DNA of 15,935 nt, taken from NCBI GenBank assembly GCA_001593875.1, contig LUCA01000006.1, forward strand, positions 1-15,935, written 5' to 3'. The DNA is from Candidatus Bathyarchaeota archaeon B23 (GTDB lineage Archaea; Thermoproteota; Bathyarchaeia; TCS64; B23). The notes below the pieces were generated by a model. The model did not search any database. It was not told where the DNA came from and worked only from the letters and a program-made list of their open reading frames with translations. Both the position numbers and the translations under genes were made by a program. Position 1 is the stretch's first letter; each line of letters opens with the position of its first letter. Positions 6,223 to 12,875 of this stretch are shown in pieces.

Positions 6223-8016
6223 ATGAGGGGCTTGGAGGCGTGGGGTGGCAGACGGGCCTCGGAGCGGATACTACGCTACTACCGGTATCTCTTCACCTTC
6301 CCCTCCAGGGGTTTCATGCTCCTGGTCATCCTCCTCTCCCCCTCCCTCTCCCTCTCCATCGCCTTCTCCCTCCTCTACGGCCTCGGAAGCCTCCCTCACG
6401 CCCTCTCCGCCGCCCTCCTGGGCGTCGTGGCCCCCCTCCTGATATCCGATCTCCTGGGCATGCTGCTGATGAGGGGGGAGCCCTTCCTCACGCCCAGGAG
6501 GCTCTCCATCATCTCCTACTCCTCAGCCCTCCTCCACCCCCTCCTCATCCTCGCCTCCTCCCTCGCCCTCCTCATCGGTCGGCCCGCCCTCCCAGTTAGG
6601 ATGCTGCTCTTCCTCGTCGCCGTCTCCTCCTCCCTCCGCTGCCTCGTCCTCCTCTCCCTCTCCACCTCCCCCTGGAGGGGCCTCCCCCTCATCCTCCTCT
6701 ACCCCCTCTCCTCCCTCCTCCTCCTCCACCTCTCCCTCCATCTAAGCCCCCTCCTCCTCCTCTACGCCCTCATAGCGACGGCGATCCTGATGAGCAGCTC
6801 CCTCCTCCTCATCCTCATCGTAGGCTGGAGAAACAGGAGAACCCTCCCCCTCCTCAGGGCCTTCGCCCTCGCCTGGGCTGAGGGCGTGAGGGATCCCCTG
6901 GAGGAGGAGATGGATCGGATGGGGGAGGCGGCCACCCTCCACATCGACGCCCTCTACCTCCTAGAGGCCCATCAGCCCAGGGCCGCCCTCATCACCCCCT
7001 ACATCCATCCAGGCCCCTTCAGGGAGGTGGGGAGCAGCGTCCTCCCGAGGATGATCTCCGAAGCCCTCCAACGGCGATACGGCTGCCTAGCCCTCATCGC
7101 CCACGGCGTCTCCACCCACGACCGAGACCTCACCACCAGGGAGGAGGTGAAGAGAGCCGTCGACGCCCTCACCTCAACCCCCCTCCCCGGCGAGGCGGCG
7201 GCCACCATCTCCCCGCCGATGAGGGCAGACCGAAACGGGGCCTCCGCCCTCTGCCAGCTCTTCGGGGACACAGCCCTCATCATCCTCACCCTCTCCCCCA
7301 GGAGCTTCGACGACCTCCCCGAGGACCTCAGGCTTCGGATAGAGGAGGAGGCCTCAGAGAGGGGCCTGAGGGCCGTCGTCGTAGACGCCCACAACAGCCT
7401 TGGAGACGTCGACGAGATGACGGATGAAGACCTGGGGGGCCTCTACCAGGCGGCGATGGAGGCGGTGGAGAGGGCGCTGGCGGCTCCGAGGCATCCCTTC
7501 ACCTTTGGCGTCCATAGGGTTGTCCCCAGGGAGTGGGGCTTGGAGGAGGGGATGGGCCCCTGCGGCATCTCAGCCCTCGCCCTCCGCCTGGAGGGGGGTG
7601 AGACCTACGTCTACGTGGTCATCGACGGGAACAACATGAAGTCCGGCCTGAGGGAGAGGCTGCTGGAGGCCGTGGGGGAGCTGGACGTCGCCGAGGCGGA
7701 GGTGATGACCAGCGACACCCACCTGGTCAACGCCATAGGGGTGACTCCGAGGGGCTACTACGCCGTGGGGGAGAGGATGGATGAACGTCGCCTTAAGGAG
7801 TACGTCGTCGAGGCCTGTAGGGGCGCCCTATCCCAGATGACCCCTGGGGCGGCGGCCTACCACCGGGTGACGCTGCCGGAGATGAGGACTCTCGGCGTCA
7901 AGGGCTTGGAGGCCTTCGCCGAGATCCTGGAGGCCTCCTTCTCCCTCTTCAAGAAGTCCAGCCTCCTCCTTCTCCCCCTCTCCCTCCTCTCGTCGCTCCT
8001 CCTACTCCTCGTATAA
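6223..8016 (+). CDS. DUF2070 family membrane protein, function unknown
   Basis: A 597-residue archaeal membrane protein of the DUF2070 family; no function is established that I can name. The N-terminal third is built of about six hydrophobic segments (roughly residues 31-53, 57-83, 95-118, 125-145, 153-169, 173-202), very rich in Leu and Ser. A soluble domain follows (about 205-575), and one last hydrophobic stretch (579-597) ends the chain. The soluble domain carries polar motifs that look like a catalytic or metal site: HPGPFREVGSS (262-272), HGVSTHDRDL (294-303), VDAHNSLG (387-394), DGNNMKSGLR (468-477) and SDTHLVNAIG (497-506). ATG 6223 is preferred; TTG 6214 would add three residues. The gene's first third is almost pure pyrimidine on this strand because of its CTC, TCC and CCC codons. 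Family assignment is confident; enzyme activity is inference. Confidence 0.85.
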   Translation: MRGLEAWGGRRASERILRYYRYLFTFPSRGFMLLVILLSPSLSLSIAFSLLYGLGSLPHALSAALLGVVAPLLISDLLGMLLMRGEPFLTPRRLSIISYSSALLHPLLILASSLALLIGRPALPVRMLLFLVAVSSSLRCLVLLSLSTSPWRGLPLILLYPLSSLLLLHLSLHLSPLLLLYALIATAILMSSSLLLILIVGWRNRRTLPLLRAFALAWAEGVRDPLEEEMDRMGEAATLHIDALYLLEAHQPRAALITPYIHPGPFREVGSSVLPRMISEALQRRYGCLALIAHGVSTHDRDLTTREEVKRAVDALTSTPLPGEAAATISPPMRADRNGASALCQLFGDTALIILTLSPRSFDDLPEDLRLRIEEEASERGLRAVVVDAHNSLGDVDEMTDEDLGGLYQAAMEAVERALAAPRHPFTFGVHRVVPREWGLEEGMGPCGISALALRLEGGETYVYVVIDGNNMKSGLRERLLEAVGELDVAEAEVMTSDTHLVNAIGVTPRGYYAVGERMDERRLKEYVVEACRGALSQMTPGAAAYHRVTLPEMRTLGVKGLEAFAEILEASFSLFKKSSLLLLPLSLLSSLLLLLV

Positions 8017-8047
8017 ACCAAGCCCGAGGCCTCCCGGGGGTTGAAAA

Positions 8048-8056
8048 AGATTTAAG
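8048..8056 (+). promoter_or_regulatory. alba TATA box
   Basis: AGATTTAAG, preceded by an A-rich stretch (GAAAAA) that can serve as a BRE. It predicts a start near 8078-8080, leaving a leader of about 28 bases with the Shine-Dalgarno of alba. Confidence 0.6.
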
Positions 8057-8095
8057 GCTGCTCCTCTCTACTAATTGGATTAATTCTACCGCCTG

Positions 8096-8106
8096 GAGGT
8101 GTGATA
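8096..8106 (+). promoter_or_regulatory. Strong Shine-Dalgarno of alba
   Basis: GGAGGTGTGAT, directly before G and the ATG at 8108, is close to the complement of the archaeal 16S rRNA 3' end (GGAGGTGAT with an inserted pair). It is the best ribosome-binding site in the window and fits an abundant chromatin protein. Confidence 0.7.
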
Positions 8107-8107
8107 G

Positions 8108-8416
8108 ATGTCTGATATCGTGGAGGAGATGGGTGACACCGTCATCGTGGGCGGTAAGCCCATAATGAACTACGTGGTCGCCTGCCTTACCCTCTTCAAC
8201 GCCGGCAGGGCGAAGGTGAAGGTGAGGGCCAGGGGGAAGAACATAAGCCGAGCCGTCGACGTGGTGGAGCTCCTCAAGAGGGTCTTCATAAAGGACCTCG
8301 ACATCAAGGACATCGAGATCGGCACCGACCTCCTCAGGGACGAGGCGGGGAACCAGAGGGGCATCTCAACCATAAACATCATCATCGCCAAGCCAGGCGA
8401 GCAGGCTGAGGGCTGA
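8108..8416 (+). CDS. albA: DNA/RNA-binding chromatin protein Alba
   Basis: A 102-residue Alba (Sac10b) protein that coats and bridges DNA, and also binds RNA, as a dimer. The diagnostic N-terminal segment VIVGGKPIMNYVVACLTLFN (12-31) aligns with the Sulfolobus segment starting VLIGKKPVMNYV. The regulatory Lys17 is kept, while the neighbouring Lys16 position is Gly. KVRARGKNISRAVDVVE, the next conserved block, and the final beta strand (ISTINIIIAK) are intact. ATG 8108 follows a strong Shine-Dalgarno and a TATA box. The gene faces the aminotransferase, with only 11 bases between the stop codons and no U-tract of its own. Identification is near certain. Confidence 0.97.
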   Translation: MSDIVEEMGDTVIVGGKPIMNYVVACLTLFNAGRAKVKVRARGKNISRAVDVVELLKRVFIKDLDIKDIEIGTDLLRDEAGNQRGISTINIIIAKPGEQAEG

Positions 8417-8417
8417 G

Positions 8418-8422
8418 AAAAA
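8418..8422 (-). terminator. T-tract after the aminotransferase gene
   Basis: On the minus strand, five Ts follow the aminotransferase stop by five bases, just beyond the end of alba. This is a plausible archaeal U-tract terminator for the leftward transcript. Confidence 0.4.
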
Positions 8423-8427
8423 GAGGG

Positions 8428-9777
8428 TTAAACCGAGGGGGCCTTGAGGGACTCCTCCAGGATCTCCAGGGCGACGTCGATCTCCTCCGCCCTCACGTTT
8501 AGGGGTGGTATCAGCCTGATGGCCGACTTGCCGCAGGGCAGCAGGATGAGCCCCCTCTTGAAGGCCTCGAGGGCGATGTCGTTTCTAAGCTTCGGGTTAT
8601 ACTCCTTCGTCTTCGGGTCCTTCACGATGTCTATCGCCCTGAAGAGGCCGAGGCCCCTGGCGTCGCCGATGAACTCGTAGCGGTCCTCCATCTCCCCCAG
8701 GCGCTTACCGAGGTAGTCGCCGACCCTCGCCGCGTTCTCCACCAGCCTCTCCCTCTCCATCACCTCCAGGACGGCTAGGGCTGCGGAGCAGGCGACGGGG
8801 TTGCCGCCGAAGGTGGTGGCGTGAGCCCCCTCCACGCCGAAGTCCAGCTCATCCCTATAGATCGTCGCCCCGATGGGTATCCCCCCTCCCAGGGCCTTCG
8901 CCACCGTCAAAACGTCGGGCTCGACGCCGAAGTGCTCGACGCCCCACATCTTACCGCTCCTACCCATCCCAGCCTGAATCTCGTCGTCGACGAGGAGGAT
9001 GCCATGCTCGTCGGCCACCTTCTTCAGCTCCTTGAAGAAGTTCCTCGGCGGGACCACGTAGCCCCCCTCCCCCTGTATGGGCTCGAAGAAGATGCCGGCC
9101 ACCTCCGTCGGCGGCAGGAACCTCTCCAGGACGTAGTGCTCCAGGTAGTCGATGACGGCCTTCGTCAGCTCCTCCGGCTCCTCGTAGCCGTCGATGTTCC
9201 AGGGATTCCTATAGGGGTCCGGGTAGGGTATGTGGACGGCGCCCGGCATCGTCGGGAAGAACCGGTCCTTGTGGACGATCTTGCTGGCCGTGAGGCTGAG
9301 GGCCCCCATGGTTCTGCCGTGGAAGGCGCCTATGAAGCTGATGAACATCTTCCTCTTCGTGCTCCACCTCAAGATCTTTATCGCCGCCTCCACGGATTCG
9401 GCGCCGCTGTTGCCGAAGTAGACCTTCTTACCCCAGCCGCCGGGGGTGATCTCCCTCAGCTTCTCTCCCAGCCTCAGCTGAGGCTCGTAGTAGAAGTCGG
9501 TTCCGGCGAAGTGGGTGTAGAGCTCCGCCTGACGCTTGATGGCCTCCACCACCGCCGGGTGGCTGTGGCCGAGGTTGAGGACGCTGACGCCGACGGCGAA
9601 GTCGTAGTAGATGTTTCCGTCGACGTCCTCGACGACGACGCCCTTCGCCCTCCTCACCACCAGTGGAAGCCATTGAGTCGTCGTCGCCAGGGTGCTGCGG
9701 CTCTTCTCCACGATCTTCTTCGCCTTAGGCCCCGGAGGTGTCACCTTGATCTTCGGTTTCTCAACCTCAGAAGACAT
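8428..9777 (-). CDS. Class III PLP-dependent aminotransferase (GABA/ornithine-type or amino acid racemase)
   Basis: A 449-residue fold-type I PLP enzyme of aminotransferase class III. Visible family features are GNSGAESVEAA (122-132) for cofactor phosphate binding, AFHGRT (151-156) with the ring-stacking aromatic, and EPIQGEGG (232-239). DDEIQAGMGRSG (264-275) contributes the Asp (D265) that pairs with the PLP nitrogen and Q268. K294 in TVAKALGGG is the Schiff-base lysine, and TTFGGNP contributes the second-subunit phosphate contact. The long N-terminus and overall wording resemble archaeal 4-aminobutyrate/acetylornithine aminotransferase-like proteins. In Thermococcales some members are amino acid racemases, so the substrate is open. 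No arginine, lysine or GABA pathway genes are adjacent. ATG 9777 is clear, with a private promoter and a palindrome upstream, which suggests substrate-responsive control. Confidence 0.9.
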   Translation of the reverse strand: MSSEVEKPKIKVTPPGPKAKKIVEKSRSTLATTTQWLPLVVRRAKGVVVEDVDGNIYYDFAVGVSVLNLGHSHPAVVEAIKRQAELYTHFAGTDFYYEPQLRLGEKLREITPGGWGKKVYFGNSGAESVEAAIKILRWSTKRKMFISFIGAFHGRTMGALSLTASKIVHKDRFFPTMPGAVHIPYPDPYRNPWNIDGYEEPEELTKAVIDYLEHYVLERFLPPTEVAGIFFEPIQGEGGYVVPPRNFFKELKKVADEHGILLVDDEIQAGMGRSGKMWGVEHFGVEPDVLTVAKALGGGIPIGATIYRDELDFGVEGAHATTFGGNPVACSAALAVLEVMERERLVENAARVGDYLGKRLGEMEDRYEFIGDARGLGLFRAIDIVKDPKTKEYNPKLRNDIALEAFKRGLILLPCGKSAIRLIPPLNVRAEEIDVALEILEESLKAPSV

Positions 9778-9797
9778 CAGTGGATAGGGGGTCTATG

Positions 9798-9814
9798 GGC
9801 AAATAAGATTTGCC
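9798..9814. promoter_or_regulatory. Candidate operator palindrome of the aminotransferase gene
   Basis: GGCAAAT (9798-9804) and ATTTGCC (9808-9814) form a perfect 7-base inverted repeat with a 3-base spacer. It lies between the predicted minus-strand TATA box (9815-9822) and the start codon at 9777, at or near the transcription start. A bound regulator would block initiation there. Size and AT-rich centre fit an Lrp/AsnC-type or similar small archaeal regulator; that identity is a guess. Confidence 0.55.
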
Positions 9815-9822
9815 GTATTTAT
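9815..9822 (-). promoter_or_regulatory. Aminotransferase TATA box
   Basis: On the minus strand this reads CATAAATACG, a TATA-like box predicting a start near 9792 and a leader of about 15 bases. It lies in the 79-base gap between the RPA-like gene and the aminotransferase gene. Confidence 0.5.
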
Positions 9823-9856
9823 GACAGACCTCTCCACCGAAGCCCCATCTGCGTCT

Positions 9857-11368
9857 TCACCCCTCTCCCCCGCCCCTTATGATGCGGGTGAACATCCCCG
9901 AGGAGAGCTCCACCCCCTCCCGGAAGGGGGGTCTCACGCTGCAGTTCTCGATGCGGATCCAGTCGCCGGGCTTGAGCCCCTCCGCCTCGTCGGCTAGGTC
10001 TCTCCAGAGGGAGACCCTGGCCCTGCCGGTGTCGTCCTCTATGTGGAGGGTGGCCAGCTTGACCGGTCCCCGGGCCGTCTCCACCTCCCTGATCTCCGGC
10101 TCGTCGACGACTCGCCCCTCCACCGAGACGTTCTCCATCCCCTCCCTCAGCTCCCCGATCCTCCAGGTTCCCCTCGCCGAGGGGGGTGCCTCCACCCCCT
10201 CCGGGTTCACCTCCACCCTCCCCCTAGAGCCGAGGCTGAGGCTCAGGGGGCCGGGGCCACCCCTGGTGTAGCCGTCCTCCACGACGATGACGTCGCCCAC
10301 CTCCACCTCCCTCAGCAGCTCCACCTCGTCGTCCCAGAGGGTCATCCTCACCCTCCCCGTCTCGTCCTCCAGCAGCAGCGAGGCGACCCTCCCCCGGGAG
10401 CCGTCGCTCCGTTGAAACTCCCTCACGTCGCCGATCTCCGCCACCCTGGCGACGACGTCGACGCCCCTCATCCCCGGCTTGAGGTCCCCCAGCTTCATCC
10501 ATCTCTCCACCTCGACGCCCCTCTCCACCACCTGGACGCCGCTGTCGGCCCCCAGGTGGACCTCCAAGGAGCCGTCCATCCTCCTCCTCGCCCTCCCCCT
10601 CACCACCCTAAGCCTCGTCCCCTCCTCCACATCCCCCAGCCTCTCAACCCAGTCGTTCCAGAGAACCAGGCCTATGCGGCCTCCTCCGCCGGCCAGGGTG
10701 AGCCGTGCCACCCTCCCCTCCCCCCCATCCCTCCTGATGAAGACTGAGGGGGGAGTCCTATCCACGACGACGCCCGTTAGGTTGACGAGGCCCAGCTCCC
10801 CGATCTCCCCCGGCTCCCTGAAGAAGCTCTCCACCGGCGGATAATCCCCCGATGCGGCGTCTAGGGGCTCCAGGTAGATGGTGCCTCGCCGGCCGACGTT
10901 GAGCTCCACCTCCCCATAGCGCTCCCTGGTGTAGCCGTGGAGCACCCTTATGATCCTCCCCGGCCCTACGCCGCTCCCCTCCACCTGGTCGGCCCGCTCA
11001 TCCCAGAAGACGACGGAGACGACGCCGGTGGAGTCGCCGAGCAGCATCCTCAGCACCTTCCCCTCCCTCCCGTCGCTCCTGGTGAAGCTCCTAGAGGGGT
11101 AGACGTGGATCACCCTCCCCGTCACCGAGACGTCGTTGAGCCCGGAGGTGAGGCCCCCTATGCGCATCTTCGCCTCTATGGCCTCGCCGGCCCCCTCCAC
11201 GCCCAGGGCCGAGGCCACCAGGTGGGCGGCGGCCTCCCTCGTCAACAACCCCGCAGCCTTAGCCCTCTCCTCATCTATCAGCCTCTCCACCGCCTCCCTC
11301 GTCAGCCCCGGCCTAAGGGCCAGGATCCTACGGATGATCTCCTCGACTCCCTCCCCAGTAGCCCTCAC
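9857..11368 (-). CDS. rpa: RPA-like ssDNA-binding protein with four OB folds
   Basis: A 503-residue archaeal replication protein A homologue that binds single-stranded DNA in replication, recombination and repair. A helical N-terminal region (about 1-65, including EEIIRRILALRPGLTREAVERL) precedes four OB folds at about 71-170, 188-285, 291-390 and 402-498. Each carries a version of the DDTGxxxxxLWDD strand motif: GDSTG...VFWDE (111-124), AGGGG...VLWND (226-239), EDETG...TLWDD (334-347) and EDDTG...SLWRD (444-457). I see no zinc finger, unlike two-OB archaeal RPAs that end in one. The start is GTG 11368, which overlaps the stop of the upstream microprotein gene as GTGA, so translation is probably coupled. 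It coexists with the single-OB SSB at 5473-5928. The GGGG in place of the acidic TG motif in OB2 suggests that this fold may have lost DNA contacts. Confidence 0.9.
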   Translation of the reverse strand: MRATGEGVEEIIRRILALRPGLTREAVERLIDEERAKAAGLLTREAAAHLVASALGVEGAGEAIEAKMRIGGLTSGLNDVSVTGRVIHVYPSRSFTRSDGREGKVLRMLLGDSTGVVSVVFWDERADQVEGSGVGPGRIIRVLHGYTRERYGEVELNVGRRGTIYLEPLDAASGDYPPVESFFREPGEIGELGLVNLTGVVVDRTPPSVFIRRDGGEGRVARLTLAGGGGRIGLVLWNDWVERLGDVEEGTRLRVVRGRARRRMDGSLEVHLGADSGVQVVERGVEVERWMKLGDLKPGMRGVDVVARVAEIGDVREFQRSDGSRGRVASLLLEDETGRVRMTLWDDEVELLREVEVGDVIVVEDGYTRGGPGPLSLSLGSRGRVEVNPEGVEAPPSARGTWRIGELREGMENVSVEGRVVDEPEIREVETARGPVKLATLHIEDDTGRARVSLWRDLADEAEGLKPGDWIRIENCSVRPPFREGVELSSGMFTRIIRGGGEG

Positions 11369-11481
11369 TCCTCTCCCCTCGACAGGTGGAGGTGGATGAA
11401 GCCGAGGAGCAGGGCTAGGATGGCCAGGATTATGACGAGGTCGTAGAGGATGTCGAAGAAGGCGTCGAAGCTCATCCCCAT
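11365..11481 (-). CDS. 38-residue single-span membrane microprotein coupled to RPA
   Basis: I do not recognise a family. The frame reads ATG at 11481 to TGA at 11365 and encodes MGMSFDAFFDILYDLVII, then a Leu/Ile/Ala-rich span, then HLHLSRGEE. One membrane helix (about 10-31) is flanked by acidic residues before it and an Arg after it. Three things support a real gene: a TATA box (11498-11507 on the minus strand) placed for a leaderless start at 11481 or 11475; a GTGA overlap of its stop with the RPA start codon; and no other explanation for the 140-base gap. It could anchor a partner to the membrane, or it could be a leader peptide tuning RPA translation. It might begin at the second Met (11475). 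Confidence 0.6.
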   Translation of the reverse strand: MGMSFDAFFDILYDLVIILAILALLLGFIHLHLSRGEE

Positions 11482-11497
11482 AGAGATATTGGAGGGC

Positions 11498-11507
11498 GAT
11501 TTAAAGC
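11498..11507 (-). promoter_or_regulatory. Promoter of the microprotein-RPA operon
   Basis: The minus strand reads GCTTTAAATC across this site. A start about 26 bases downstream (near 11477-11480) coincides with ATG 11481/11475, so the mRNA would be leaderless. The box abuts the stop codon of the SWIM gene. Confidence 0.6.
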
Positions 11508-11924
11508 CTAGCCCTCCAGGGCCTGAGCCCTCCACTCCGCCATCAAGTCGTCGTAGAACTCATCTCCCTCATAGACCTCCTCGAAGCGCCCCAGGGCCTC
11601 CGCCAACCTCTGAGCGATGAGGTGATAGCAGAGAGCAGCCTCGCCGTCGACGACCCTGAAGTAGAAGTCGCCGCAGCTGCAGTAGGCGGCCCTGGGGAGG
11701 AGGAGGTACTCCCTCTCCTTCCCCACCGCTATCCAGACCCTCCTCTCCGAGGGCTGGAAGACGTAGCGCTTTATACGGCCCTCCTCCACCAATCTCCACG
11801 CCCTGTCGAAGCGGTCGCCGAAGACCCCTCTCAGCCTCTCCACCTCCCCGTCGCTCAACTCCCCCCTCCTCCCGGCGTCCTCGCAGACCTCCTCCAGCAG
11901 CTCCAGCTCCTCTCGGCTGTCCAT
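11508..11924 (-). CDS. SWIM zinc-finger protein
   Basis: A 138-residue protein with a SWIM zinc finger, CSC followed after 14 residues by CYH (ligands C82, C84, C99 and H101). SWIM domains bind DNA or protein partners and occur, for example, in Sws1-type recombination factors and in Swi2/Snf2-type helicases. Here the finger is the only recognisable domain. It follows an acidic helical N-terminus (DSREELELLEEVCEDAGRRGELSD) and a beta-rich region (YVFQPSERRVWIAVGKEREYLLLP) and precedes a helical acidic C-terminus. ATG 11924 is preferred because the shared TATA box predicts transcription from about 11948; an upstream GTG at 11954 would add ten residues. It sits just upstream of the RPA operon and divergent from a PdeM-like phosphoesterase. 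A DNA-repair accessory role is inference from that context. Confidence 0.85.
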   Translation of the reverse strand: MDSREELELLEEVCEDAGRRGELSDGEVERLRGVFGDRFDRAWRLVEEGRIKRYVFQPSERRVWIAVGKEREYLLLPRAAYCSCGDFYFRVVDGEAALCYHLIAQRLAEALGRFEEVYEGDEFYDDLMAEWRAQALEG

Positions 11925-11969
11925 CGCATGTGGATGGGCCTCTAGGTTTTTCACCCTTTTTCCATGAGG

Positions 11970-11979
11970 GATTTAAATC
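11970..11979. promoter_or_regulatory. Perfectly palindromic, bidirectional TATA box
   Basis: GATTTAAATC is its own reverse complement and is centred at 11974.5. Rightward it predicts a start near 12001, meeting the TTG start of the phosphoesterase (leaderless). Leftward it predicts a start near 11948, giving the SWIM gene a leader of about 24 bases. One TBP site may therefore serve both genes. Confidence 0.55.
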
Positions 11980-12003
11980 GGAGGGAGGGGGAGGATCAAG
12001 GGG

Positions 12004-12843
12004 TTGAGGATCAGGCTGCTCTCCCCCTCCCCTGCCCTGCTGCTGGAGGACGCCGAGCGAATCCTCATGGCCTCAGACCTCCACATAGGGCTGGAGTATG
12101 AACTCAGCAAGATGGGGATAAGCCTCCCAAACCAGGCTGACCGAATCCTGGGCCAGCTCCTCTCCCTGGTGGAGGAGCATAGGCCCACGAGGGTGGTGCT
12201 GCTGGGCGACATCAAGCACGCCGTCCCCCTAACCTCCTTCCAGGAGAGGCGTGAAATCCCCAAGTTCTTCTCCCGGCTGCTCGAAGAGGTGGAGGCCGTC
12301 GACGTGGTGAGGGGGAACCACGACGCCAACCTTCAACAGCTCCTCCCCGAGGGCGTTGCCATCCACCCCTCCAAGGGCTTCCTCCTCCACGAAGACGGCT
12401 TCAAGGTGGCGGCCCTCCACGGCCACGCCTGGCCCTACCCGAGGCTGCTGACCGCAGACCTCCTCCTCACGGGTCACAACCACCCGACGGTGCTGCTGAG
12501 GACCCCCAGCGGGATAAGGGTCTCGCAGCGAGTATGGGTCAAGGGCCCCTGCGACGGCTCAAGGCTGGCGGAGGCCTACCTCAACCAGGTGGGCGTCAAA
12601 CCCCAAGGAGACGTCAGGGAGGCCTTCGAGGAGCGCTTCGGTCTGGAGATCGGGGAGCCCCAGATGATCATCTTCCCCGCCTTCAACGACCTCCTGGGGG
12701 GGCTGCCCATCAACGCCGAGTCTCCCAAGAGCCTCCTGGGGCCGCTGCTGAGGACGGGGGCCGTGGACGTAGAGGGCTTCGAGGTCTACCTCCTGGACGG
12801 CACCTACCTGGGGAGGGTGAGCTTCCTCCGGGATCTCGCCTAA
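12004..12843 (+). CDS. Calcineurin-like metallophosphoesterase, COG1407 (PdeM-like)
   Basis: A 279-residue phosphoesterase with all the dimetal motifs: DLHIG (D25, H27), GDIKH (D69), GNHD (104-107), HGH (139-141) and GHNHP (157-161). This order and the short spacing match COG1407. Bacterial members of that group (PdeM) accompany an ATP-dependent DNA ligase and Lhr-type helicase in DNA repair, and archaeal members are widespread stand-alone proteins. It probably cleaves a phosphodiester with Mn2+ or a similar metal; the natural substrate is unknown. The region after about 165 (with a FPAFNDLLGG segment near 225) is the typical C-terminal cap of this group. The start is TTG 12004, about 29 bases from the shared palindromic TATA box. 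Divergence from the SWIM gene and closeness to RPA suggest a nucleic-acid role, by inference. Confidence 0.88.
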   Translation: MRIRLLSPSPALLLEDAERILMASDLHIGLEYELSKMGISLPNQADRILGQLLSLVEEHRPTRVVLLGDIKHAVPLTSFQERREIPKFFSRLLEEVEAVDVVRGNHDANLQQLLPEGVAIHPSKGFLLHEDGFKVAALHGHAWPYPRLLTADLLLTGHNHPTVLLRTPSGIRVSQRVWVKGPCDGSRLAEAYLNQVGVKPQGDVREAFEERFGLEIGEPQMIIFPAFNDLLGGLPINAESPKSLLGPLLRTGAVDVEGFEVYLLDGTYLGRVSFLRDLA

Positions 12844-12845
12844 CT

Positions 12846-12856
12846 AAGATATATCC
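12846..12856 (+). promoter_or_regulatory. TATA box of the zinc-ribbon/YbjQ gene
   Basis: AAGATATATCC starts three bases after the phosphoesterase stop. The box is centred about 26 bases before ATG 12876, so the transcript is probably leaderless. Confidence 0.6.
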
Positions 12857-12875
12857 CCTCCCCTCTATCCTCTCG

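Noticed and set aside
8023..8042. CCCG...CGGG possible hairpin after the DUF2070 gene
   Set aside because: Arms are four bases and no U-tract follows; too weak for a terminator call.
8428..9777. Naming the aminotransferase argD, lysJ or gabT
   Set aside because: The residues seen are common to the whole class III family and no pathway neighbours discriminate the substrate.
8821..9882. 353-codon frame on the plus strand opposite the aminotransferase gene
   Set aside because: It is the mirror of a firmly identified PLP enzyme; the product is a Leu/Arg/His/Asp-rich composition artefact of GC-rich codons with no recognisable domain.
10043..10747. 234-codon plus-strand frame opposite the RPA gene
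   Set aside because: Pro/His/Leu-rich low-complexity product without motifs; the minus strand carries four clear OB folds.
12534..12875. Upstream in-frame extension of the YbjQ gene into the phosphoesterase gene
   Set aside because: Arg/Gly/Pro-rich shadow sequence; the TATA box at 12846-12856 and the zinc ribbon fix the start at 12876.
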